64,000 bases of DNA from Aplidium turbinatum (Eukaryota; Chordata; Ascidiacea; Aplousobranchia; Polyclinidae), in NCBI GenBank assembly GCA_918807975.1, contig OU964926.1, forward strand, positions 26,481,996 to 26,545,995, in the 5' to 3' direction. The notes below the pieces were generated by a model, which worked only from the letters and a program-made list of their open reading frames with translations, was not told the origin of the DNA and did no database searches. Of the stretch, positions 15,001 to 22,735 are shown one piece after another (position 1 is the first letter of the stretch; each line of letters starts with the position of its first letter). The position numbers and the translations under genes were made by a program.

Positions 15001-18000
15001 ATTTAAAAACCGACAAGCCTATATCATCCCAGCAGGTTACTTAGATGTGTCTGCTTTATCCCGTTTGGTGGGACAATGAGCAAAAGTAAAAAGAACGCAA
15101 CCACAGCTGGTGTTGATCATGAACCAGGTTCACATAAGTTACATCAACAAGCTTCACAATAAAGACCTGGGGAGAAGCAGCTACATCCATGATGTTAGTG
15201 AGGAGGGTGATGCTAGCATCTCGGACTTGATCCTTCTGGTCTCCCAGTCGGTCCATCAGCGCGTTTTGAACTAAAATGAAAATTTACATAAAACCTAATC
15301 TTAGTATTTGAGAATGATGCTATAAATCTAAGCGATAAAATAAAGAGAAACGTCTTTAAACAAAGCAATCTATACCATTATCACAAAGGGGTCATCACAC
15401 CTTGAAGGCCATGTAAGTCTACAATTTCACTTACTCAGGTTATAGTGAGGTTGAAAATCTTTCTGTAAGCGCTCCACAAGCAAACTGAGAATATCCAACC
15501 CCAGCAGAGCAACCTGCAAAAAGTGTGGTTCAATAGCTGGGAGTGGCAGAAAAGTTAAAATCTCACGTTCAAGAATGTTCGAAAAATTGGCCATGACTTC
15601 GATTTGAATAAAGTGAATATCATAACATAAAAATTAAAATCACGTCGATATATAGTATTCATATTTAGAAAACATTTTCATCCCAAGTCAAATTTATTGC
15701 ACATGCAATGCAATTATGTATGTTCATAACAGAATATTTGAAGTACAAAAGCTGAAGATGCTGTTTTGCCTTTTTTTCTAAAATTTATTGTCAAAAGGTT
15801 CAATTGTGTTGGTGCTGCCACTATTGTCGGAATGGCCCGTTTCGGTGAGTCCGATCCCTATTCGGTGATTTTTTCAATTTTTTTTTTTAAATTATCGGAT
15901 ACCGTAGCCTAATTATCATTGCCGTTTTAGGGTTAGGGGTTATAGGTTAGGAACTCACCGAATCGGACTCACCGAATAGTAGCAGACCCACTATTGTAGT
16001 GCTTGAACATGCCACCCTATTGCTGAAACCGATAAAACCATATGGTCTTTAGGTCGTTCTTATTAATGATTGTCCAGATTAAAGCTTCAAATATTTCATT
16101 GAATTTAACCATGCGAAACTCACTACACAAAAGTTTATTCAGGTGCTGATAAATCAATCAAAAACATCTTAAACTAAAACCGCCTCATCAGAAGTGATGT
16201 AGAAGGCCAATTACCGACCAAAGTAGGCTACTCATGCTGTATTCAAAATGTAATTATTAAACATTTAACCTCAAGGTGGTAGAGAAACATATGAATTATA
16301 TGATATCTCATACTTTGTTCAAGCCGAATAGCTCCTTGACTTTTCAAAGACTTAAAATACATATTATACCAACCATATTATGCTACATCTGCAGTAGCCA
16401 GTAGCATTATCAGCAGAAGTGTGATGCGTGTTTGGGACGTCACAACAAATTGACAGATGTTTTTATCAATACTGTACTAGACTGCAAGCTAAGGTGGCAT
16501 GTGAACACAGAAATAATATGCTAAGTAGACAAATACACTTTAATACAGTACATAGATTTAAGTGGCATTTAAGAGTGTGGATACCTTGAGTCAACCACAC
16601 ACTTCTGTAGGATACAATCCAACAATCAAAACGAATCGAATATGATTGATTAATTGAAAGAATGAACTGGAGTTTTGAATTACCAGTAATAAAATTATCG
16701 TCACTGGCCAAAATGCAAGTGGTGCACATTAAGTATTATATAATTCATTTGAGGCTGTTCAACAATATTTGTTGTAAATCCTTGCAGAAGTCTGTTAGTT
16801 AACAATGTGGGTGCACACATCAGATGCTCCATACAAATACGTTGGAAGGGCAAAGAACAAGAATTTTTTCTCATCAATAATTTATAGAAAGTATATCCAG
16901 GTAGTCACAGGCCACCAAACCATGGACCTCGTTTTCAGTTCAGATTGACTTAAGCAACATCATGTCTGCTGCATGTGCCACTGCCTTCAATGTTGGTTTG
17001 TATTTTGTGCTCAAGAACGTCTGAAGACAACCGTCAACCAAACAAGCCAACAATTTTATATATATACCAATCAACAAACAAACATTACCGTACATCATAA
17101 AATTAGAATTACTATATTGTAATTCTTGTCAATAGCAATAGTCACATTCTGGAATTTTATTTTCAGCTTTTTTGTGATAAAATGTTAACTTGTGCAAAAG
17201 TGCATTCACATTTAGAGCTTTGTCAAACTCTAATGAAGGTGACCCAAGAATAGTAACCTTTACAGTCCACAACCGTGCAGCCAACCAGTGAATTGCAGGC
17301 CTCGAAATTCGTTTTTGTTGACGGCGGACAAACGTGTCCGGTCTGAGCAGCTATCTTGGCGGTCAAATTAAGTTTCAAGGCGGACACACCAGTTTTAGCG
17401 TCGATCGTCATGCTTAATCACTTTATCTTGATAATTCTTCGCCATTTGAAAACTATAGCTACGGTTTTAGAAAATTTAGAAGGCTTTTTAAAATATCAGT
17501 GAAGTCACTCTGAAAGGCTTTCATCAGACCAACGGCGTGCGCTTGAAGAGTAAAAGCGCTGTGTAGCTGGTCAATACGTTACATAACTGATTAACTTCCA
17601 CCGAACGAGGTCGTGTGGCTTGTTGTGTCACAATGCTCTGGGCACGAGTCGGATAACTTCTACACTAACGCTACTATTTTCTGCTGTGCAAAGTGTCACA
17701 GGCTTTTTTTCTTTAAGTTTATTTTTGAGTGTCATGTGAGCGAAAGTGAATTTTCCTTGGGCCTTTTCTTTCTTACTGTAATACCAAAAGCAACCAAAAG
17801 TTAACAAATTTTGCTGCATCTTGCTGTAATAGCCTACTCGTATAATCTAATTTAGTAACCAATCTTGCCTTATCAATATTACTCGGAGATCAAAGCCAGA
17901 TATTATGACGTAAAACTTGAACTAAGTTGCGCGTGACTGTAGAAGTACCGTACCATACAGCCATCGATTCTTAGCGAAGAATTTACCTTTGTTACGCTGA

Positions 18001-19463
18001 ATCAATGTCATCAATCGTTGAAGCAATGTAAAAATCGAAAGTTTTCCTGCTTGAATGGAAGCTAAGGAATGCAGTATTCACATTTTCTAGATGCGCGGAA
18101 AATTACATTCTCGCAACAATTGTTCGTGCTATGCAATGACGATTTGTATCGCTAGTTCCTGTGTTATTTCTCGGCGGACAAATATGACCGATCTAGATGG
18201 TACTTCCCGCGGACATCACATGCTGTGACGGCGGACATGTCCGCCGTGAATTTCGAGGCCTGGAATTGTATACATCCAACCATAACACTGCTCCTTTCAT
18301 GGTCCTTATCAGTCAAGAAATTCCGTTGAAGGTATGTGCTTCAACAGTCAACACATTACCGTAAATGCATCATTTTCCAATAATGTTTAATCATGTAACA
18401 ATTTAACAGCAGTAGCCTATGAAAAGCATCCAATGTATAAAAACTATTTTTTACTTTAATGCAATTTATTCAGGTTCACCACAGAAAATATAAATCCTCT
18501 GTTTGAATCTTTCCATTGCCTTCTTAGCAAATACTTTCATTTAAATTGTATCTTCTTAGAATGCACAATTATTTTAGGACTGTAGAGGTATGACGTCAAC
18601 CTCTTTACATTCGTGTCTTCCTCTTATGGATGTAATTATCCAATAACTACTGGATACAAATTGTTCTCTTTATCTCTTTTCTTTACATGCACATACGATC
18701 TTAGCATGCACCTTTTTCTCTTTTCCTCAAGTCTTTTTACACTCAACATCTCGGCAAAGTAAATTTCCTTCCACTCCGCACCAGCACAGACTCCAAGGAC
18801 AGGCAACTGAAGAAACTTGTAATGTCTACGATACGTGATGAGATCTTGGCTGAATCAATAATACAGAAAAAAAAAAAAAATTATGTTATGGTGTCAAAAT
18901 TACACAAGTCTCACTTTGAAATTGCTTGAGCTGACCCAGTAGGTTGCTAGAGAGTCCACAATTCTGTCGACATTTGTCCATGACGATAAGTCTCCACTGG
19001 GTGATGCCAAAAATTCAATGAATTTTTGGCCTCCATTCATCCGTGTTTTCATGTCCTGAAAAGTTGGTGTTTCATGATCAAAACATAGACAATAAACGCT
19101 TGCCACTGCATATGTTATGTCACAAGTTCACATATGATATAAAATAGACTCAAAAATCTTGATTATTTTTCAAACCAAAAGTGGTTGCATTGCAAAAGTG
19201 GTTGAAATGCAAAGTGGTTGGTTAACCTCGGTAAAAAACATAGAATTAAAAAATGCAGAAACCACAAAAACCAAACTCATGTTCAGGAAAAATTTCAACA
19301 ACTAACCTGCCACTATCTTTGGTGCTGTAAGTAGTGATTATAATATGCACATAACTGATGAGTTCAAAATGTATCGTAACAGTTTAATTTAAGAATGTAA
19401 ATAGCAAACCTGTTCGCGAACAAGCAACAACGCTTCATCTTGGTTCATGATGATGTCATCCAT
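1..19463 (-). CDS. CLASP: CLASP (CLIP-associating protein), 5' part of gene, 18 coding exons
   Basis: CLASPs bind microtubule plus ends and cortical or kinetochore sites and promote rescue through TOG domains. Exons, in transcript order (complement): 19410-19463, 18915-19055, 15435-15513, 15167-15270, 14750-14917, 10930-11027, 10647-10717, 9881-10018, 9413-9499, 8031-8182, 7469-7614, 6611-6746, 5148-5278, 3767-3844, 3375-3463, 2556-2610, 1274-1383, 323-457. Every junction has GT-AG ends, and all phases agree, giving 1972 nt or about 657 residues. Sequence recalled from vertebrate CLASP1/2 aligns throughout, for example DRLGDQKDQVRDA, LSKIIPHICKLLSDPN, VEIYRHVGDRVR, INDADSEAREEAR and RSRSDID. 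The start ATG at 19463 begins MDDIIMNQDEAL, and I read an in-frame stop about 45 bases upstream. Vertebrate proteins are about 1500 residues, so the rest lies beyond the left edge. An extra small or alternative exon could be missed. Confidence 0.93.
323..2610 (-). CDS. CLASP: CLASP Ser/Arg-rich region, exons 16-18
   Basis: Three exons follow TOG2: 2556-2610 (SLSTASSVESLGTGGAA), 1274-1383 (contains RSRSDIDPASAKR) and 323-457 (ends PGGYMSDSDA). In the family this basic, serine-rich stretch binds microtubules and carries EB-binding SxIP motifs. No SxIP is visible in the part present here. RSRSDID is a conserved CLASP landmark, and the YMSDSDA end resembles the vertebrate YSDDDANSDA stretch. The first two exons are well supported by phase and similarity. 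The last rests on phase plus weak similarity. Alternative exons are common in this part of vertebrate CLASPs. Confidence 0.75.
925..1045 (+). mobile_element. tRNA-derived SINE (family SINE-2), fragment
   Basis: It contains the B-box-like GGTTCGACACCGCTCAAGA and then the shared body GTGGACACGAAGATTGGCTT found in the copies at 31331, 33470 and 59394. The A-box end is missing or decayed. It lies in a CLASP intron. Confidence 0.6.
1076..1103. repeat. dispersed hairpin repeat, ACATTGATT arms
   Basis: ACATTGATT and AATCAATGT flank a 10-base loop containing CAACGTCTGC. Related cores lie at about 4190-4226, 11148-11200 and 17997-18035, three of them followed by a similar GACTGGGTAA or TGTAAAAATCG context. 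Probably the core of a small dispersed repeat. Confidence 0.5.
1608..1693. repeat. 33-bp tandem repeat, about 2.6 copies
   Basis: The unit TGACATCACACCRGAGATGT plus 13 further bases repeats in the CLASP intron between exons 16 and 17. There is no coding relevance. Confidence 0.75.
2104..2334. repeat. GGTCGACA-rich array with inverted end
   Basis: About eight short units built on TTTGGTCGACAGAACG or TTTGGCCGACAAGACA run 2108-2240. They are followed by an inverted pair: AACGATTCATTTTAGGG at 2242-2258 against CCCTAAAATAAATCGTT at 2285-2301. The reverse-oriented GTCGACC units then close the structure. It looks like a palindromic MITE with subterminal tandem repeats. It lies in CLASP intron 16. 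Confidence 0.65.
2930..3070 (+). mobile_element. tRNA-derived SINE (SINE-2), degraded
   Basis: CCGGCTGCATAGCCGAGTAT opens the copy as in 31331 and 63180, and the B-box position reads TTCAACACTGCTCAAGAGCA. The body is diverged. It lies in the CLASP intron between exons 15 and 16. Confidence 0.6.
3375..8182 (-). CDS. CLASP: CLASP TOG2 domain, exons 10-15
   Basis: Exons 8031-8182, 7469-7614, 6611-6746, 5148-5278, 3767-3844 and 3375-3463 encode an array of HEAT-like helices. The order matches the family: AVDEESFVRDFD, LSNEKKDWEERTKA, LKALRAVAIAGGNE, FLQHLRLLEPAL, KDLRSQVVRE, LIPNAAKVMSTSG, HTHGPRLIPVVTGYCTSR, HISILKDSVQKGINDADSEA, AWHGLHRHFPNEAEQVF. The conserved intra-repeat loops (KDWEERTKA, DLRSQVVRE, DADSEAREEAR) are present. 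In vertebrates this domain is the main rescue- and catastrophe-suppressing TOG. No frame damage is seen. Confidence 0.93.
3845..5147. other. CLASP intron 13
   Basis: I see no coding exon in it. It holds the palindrome ACATTGAATCAATGT (4208-4222), a member of the dispersed hairpin repeat, and otherwise unremarkable AT-rich sequence. Confidence 0.5.
5310..5765 (+). mobile_element. tRNA-derived SINE (SINE-1 type 3' body)
   Basis: A tRNA-like 5' part contains the B-box-like GGTTCAATCCCC (about 5370). The 3' body, from CTTCACTCCGTCAATCTTGG to GTCCGAGGATAAAGATTC, is shared with the SINE-1 copies at 38971 and 57265. It lies in the CLASP intron between exons 12 and 13. Confidence 0.65.
6801..7163. 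repeat. 28-bp minisatellite, 13 units
   Basis: The unit AGATGGGTCATGTATGGGCC plus CAACTCGG repeats 13 times. The variants are TATAGACCC (first three units) and TATGGGCTC or TATGGGCCC (the rest). The period is not a multiple of three and no unit makes a stop, so all three forward frames stay open across it. This explains the overlapping repeated ORFs, which are not genes. It lies in CLASP intron 11, starting about 54 bp from the acceptor of exon 12. Confidence 0.95.
8183..9412. other. CLASP intron 9
   Basis: No exon is recognised. The 23-bp tandem repeat (9297-9369) is at its 5' end. A weak B-box-like GTTCGAAACCCTG at about 8949 may be an old SINE trace. Confidence 0.5.
9297..9369. repeat. 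23-bp tandem repeat, about three copies
   Basis: ATGGCGCCAGCGATGAACAG plus TAA repeats three times almost perfectly, inside CLASP intron 9 near the donor of exon 9. Confidence 0.85.
9413..10018 (-). CDS. CLASP: CLASP TOG1-TOG2 linker, exons 8-9
   Basis: Exons 9881-10018 and 9413-9499 encode a Ser/Pro/Arg-rich unstructured linker (SLASSTGSFESGDSASSSG, RPPSSSA, GPPRPSSTQPRRS, APPKSAALAGSRSSAG). They correspond in place and composition to the low-complexity stretch between TOG1 and the AGAVDEEDF start of TOG2 in vertebrate CLASPs. Splice phases 1-1-1 join cleanly on both sides. A plus-strand reading frame across 9712-10026 is a shadow. Confidence 0.85.
10647..19463 (-). CDS. CLASP: CLASP TOG1 domain, exons 1-7
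   Basis: Exon 1 (19410-19463) gives MDDIIMNQDEALLLVREQ. Exon 2 gives DMKTRMNGGQKF to SSSNFK. Exon 3 starts VALLGLDILSLLVERLQ. Exon 4 contains ALMDRLGDQKDQVRDA and MDVAASPQ. Exon 5 holds WRVREGVCRLLVATINRFGA and LSKIIPHICKLLSDPNGQ. Exon 6 gives VRDIAVSTIVEIYRHVGDRV and KKGLPAS. Exon 7 gives LHNLYEKFDIVLQSGDM. This is the complete N-terminal TOG array in family order. Introns 2 and 5 are long (3.4 and 3.7 kb) and transposon-bearing. Vertebrate CLASPs have isoforms lacking TOG1; nothing here shows whether this gene does. Confidence 0.93.
11028..14749. other. CLASP intron 5
   Basis: There is no convincing exon or complete transposon in this 3.7 kb. It holds a hairpin-repeat relative at about 11148-11200 and the 34-bp tandem repeat at 13251-13352. 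Short ORFs in it show no recognisable domain. Confidence 0.5.
13251..13352. repeat. 34-bp tandem repeat, three copies
   Basis: Three 34-base units beginning TAATACCGTGGTAGTGCG and ending CACCAGCAAGT fill exactly 102 bases, with a few substitutions. It is intronic. Confidence 0.9.
15827..15988. mobile_element. short hAT-like MITE, family with asymmetric ends
   Basis: It begins TCGGAATGGCCCGTTTCGG and ends CCGAATAGTAGCAGACC. It is flanked by the identical 8-bp CACTATTG (15819-15826 and 15989-15996), the hAT target length. Subterminal CGGTGAGTCCGATTCGG-type repeats are inverted. The larger element at 19973-20681 has the same ends in the other orientation. It lies in CLASP intron 2. Confidence 0.75.
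15997..17295. other. CLASP intron 2, no feature
   Basis: AT-rich sequence with no exon, RNA gene or transposon end that I can support. Confidence 0.4.
17296..18262. mobile_element. non-autonomous hAT-like element (CAGGCCTCGAAATTC ends)
   Basis: CAGGCCTCGAAATTC at the left matches GAATTTCGAGGCCTG at the right. Next to both ends lie GGCGGACA and TGTCCGCC blocks. The 8-bp flanks GTGAATTG and TGGAATTG match at six positions. There is no transposase frame. Part of the same family recurs inverted at about 28700-29195. It lies in CLASP intron 2. Confidence 0.75.
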
Positions 19464-19972
19464 GTAGCAAACTACTACAAATTGTACAAATACAGAATGG
19501 TTTTATAAAATAATTTTTAATTCATTCTTTCATGCAACAACCTACAAAATCTCATAGACCAAGTGTATCTAAACATTAAACATCATATAAAAACAATTCA
19601 GCTGTGGGTATTAAGTTCACAGTTAAACTTATACTTTTAGTGATAGCCAGGAGATTAAAGCAAATCAATCCATTTAATTAATTGATTGATTTGAATACAA
19701 TCCCATTCAATTTCTATCAGAGATACTCAGTGTGAATTTGCTAACCTAAGCGGTTACATTTTTTGTTTTAATTTGCTCAGCGCATATCTTGTGGCAAATA
19801 AATTAATTGCAATGTTACTGAACACCTATGGGATGAAACTAGTAGCAGCATCTCTCCTGCATTATGGCATAATGAGGCAGTCAAAGTAACAGAAAAATAC
19901 AGCATGATGATCTCAAAGTGGTGATTAAAAAGCCAGAAGTTTGCCTTGTTGGACAAACACTGCACATTTATG
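19464..19972. other. CLASP 5' flank
   Basis: This stretch must hold the 5' UTR and perhaps the promoter or an upstream intron of CLASP. I see no clear TATA box, CpG cluster or other coding exon. Confidence 0.3.
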
Positions 19973-20681
19973 GGTCTGCTAGTATTCGGCGAGTCCGATT
20001 CAGCTAGTCTGATTCGGCGAGTTCCCTATTCAGCGAGAGCCCTTTTCGGCGAGTTTTTGAAGTTTTTGAAAGGAAATTATCGGGTACCTTAGCCTAATTA
20101 TAATTGTCGTTTTTACATCGCTTTAACGTCGCTAAACGTTGAAATTGTGCAGAAAGAAATAAAATGTTTGAATTAAAATTAAATTAAAATATTAAATCAA
20201 ATTATTAATATTAAATTAAAATTCGTCATGTCAGTTCAGTTGTTTTTATTTCTGACCATCATATCAAAAACAATACACGTCAACATAGCAAAGGTAGAAG
20301 CGACAAAACGCGAACGATTAGTTTGGATTTTGGATTGTTTGCGTTTATACGTTTGCGTTTTGTCGCTTCTACCTTTTTCTACACCTTTGCTATGTTGACG
20401 TGTATTGTTTTTGATATGATGGTCAGAAATAAAAACAACTGAACTGACTTCAAACATTTTATTTTTATTCCTTTCTGCACGATTTCAACGTTTAGCGACA
20501 TTAAAACGATGTAAAAACGGCAACTATAATTAGGCTAAGGTACCCGATAATTTCCTTTCAAAAACTCGCCGAATAAGGAACTTGCCGAATCGGAAACTTG
20601 CCGAATCGGGAACTTGCCGATTCGGGAACTTGCCAAATCGGGAACTTGCCGAATCGGACTCGCCGAAACGGGCCATTCCGA
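19973..20681. mobile_element. inverted-repeat element, long form of the 15827 MITE family
   Basis: It starts GGTCTGCTAGTATTCGGCGA and ends CGAAACGGGCCATTCCGA. GGAAATTATCGGGTACCTTA at the left is mirrored on the right. The right end has about five AACTTGCCGAATCGGG-type units. The centre is a second hairpin (20228-20449) whose arms, about 95 bp, contain TTTATTTCTGACCATCA and GTAGAAGCGACAAAACGC. I found no target duplication and no coding capacity. Confidence 0.65.
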
Positions 20682-20806
20682 GCCTAGTCATGCAAAATAA
20701 TAATTTGCTGCATCATCAAATTGTACACCAAGAAACACCCAAGAACAAGTGAGTGAAGTGTGCTCCAGGAAAAAGTAAGTATTGTTGTTTATCACATGCT
20801 TCTATG

Positions 20807-22538
20807 TAGAGATGTACCGATATATCGGTATCGGTGATATCGGCCATTTTTTGAGTATCGGTATCGGCATCGGTATCGGCAAAATTTGGCCGATACTGTG
20901 GCCGATACTAAACATGTAAAAAAAAGGTGTTTGCTGCGGATTTTCTGCAGAAGCAAAGATATAGATTTTTTAAAGTAGTAACTAACGTCACATTGATGTA
21001 GAAAAATAACAACCTGTTCAAACTTTTGATACCTCACACTCCCATGACTTCATGCGCGCACCTTTTGGCATTGTTTGCTTAGTGGTTCTTTCATTCAAAC
21101 AAAACGTTTTGTTTCAGCAGTTTCGCGTTGTTCGATTCTTAAGTTGTGAAGGAGACTCAATTTCTCCAATATTTATTATTTGTGTTTCTTTTTTACTCTC
21201 AGCAAAGGATAAAATCAGGCCAAGACTACCCTGGTAGCAAAAATGTATAATTTTGCATCATTTTTACATTGCTAAACGTTTAAAAAACCCATGTAACTTT
21301 ATTGTTTTTAGCAAGCTGGTTCTATCAGTTTGTGATTTAATTTCCACCTTTCGTTGTAATAAACTCACCAAGCTCAAACAATGTCATGGCAGAATAAGTA
21401 GGCTCAAAATGAAAGCAATGGGACTATGAATCCTCACTAAACTAATCAAAATGGTCTTGTTGCGCCTAAGATGACAACCTCATTGTGAACAAAGGAGCGT
21501 TTTTCCCGGCTATCAACACAAGGCTGAGCACTCACTAGTACAGCGAGCTGTTGTGATTTGCTAACCATAACGATGTAGCTTCCACGCTAGCCATTTAGAC
21601 CATCCAATCAACTATATGTTTCTCGGCAGCCGTTTTGTAGCAAGAACTGACATCGACAAGAATTGACATGGCTACTGTGGAAGCTACACCGTTGTGGTTA
21701 GAGAATCGCAACTGCTCACTGTACTAGTGAGTGCTCAACCTTGTGCTGATAGCCTGGAAGAACGCTCCTTTCTTCACAAGGAGGTTGTCATCTTAGGCGC
21801 AACAAGACCATTTTGATTAGTTTAGTGAGGATTCGTAGTCCCATTGCTTTCATTTTGAGCCTACTTATTCTGCCATGACATTGTTTGAGCTTGGTGAGTT
21901 TATTACAACAAAAGGTGGAAATTAAATCACAAACTGATAGAACCAGCTTACTAAAAACAACCAAGTTACACAGGTTTTTTAAACGTTTAGCAATGTAAAA
22001 ACGATGCAAAATTATACATTTGGCCTGGCAAAAGCTTTTCAACCAAATGACAAGCGCCCTTAGGTTGCACATTACTTGTGGAATAGTTTTTGTACGACTA
22101 CGGTACACAAATCACTTGGTTTACATTTTACATCTTATTATCCATTATTATGATAGCCTATTTGGAGAGTTTGCGCAAACCCTTTATTAATTTTTCAGAA
22201 ACCCCAATTATGATGTAATGTTTCTTCTCTTATACCCCAGTCCTCAATTACGGTGGTCTATCATTACTAAAACCTACTATTATGACACAACAATGCGGCT
22301 GAGATTAGATTCTTGAATCTTTAATAAATTATGCCAATTGAAAGCTTTTTTTAATAGTTTTATGCAAATAAGGTAAAACTTAGCATTTGATATAATTCCT
22401 TGCAAATACCAAAATTGCTTCTTTTGTAACACCAAAGTATCGGCCAAAATATCGGTATCATTATCGGTATCGGCCTAAAAAAGTGATATCGGTATCGGGA
22501 TCGGTATCGGCCAAAATATTGGTATCGGTACATCTCTA
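20807..22538. mobile_element. non-autonomous hAT element (TAGAGATGTACCGATA ends)
   Basis: The left end TAGAGATGTACCGATATATC and the right end GGTATCGGTACATCTCTA are typical hAT termini with subterminal GGTATCGG clusters. The 8-bp target copy CTTCTATG is exact on both sides (20799-20806, 22539-22546). There is no transposase. The interior is mostly a nested foldback element (21242-22020). Confidence 0.93.
21242..22020. mobile_element. foldback element with arms of about 370 bp
   Basis: AAATGTATAATTTTGCATC (21242) pairs with GATGCAAAATTATACATTT near 22020, and the two sides mirror each other almost continuously toward a centre near 21630. Both arms hold TCATGGCAGAATAAGTAGGC or its complement, and GAGCACTCACTAGTACAG. 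The inner portion recurs as the stand-alone element at 27449-27718. Nothing is coded. Confidence 0.8.
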
Positions 22539-22735
22539 CTTCTATGTCATATCATATTTGTCAAGGATGTGTTGGATTTAAATAAAAAGTGATCAACAAG
22601 GAAAGCAATACAACTGCTTGGTAATTCTCACAAAGATTAGCAAAAGCTTGAATAGTTAAAACTTGTATAGCATAAATAGTTATTCAGATATTATCTAGTC
22701 ACATATGTATGCTTATGTGAATCTAACATCTTGTA

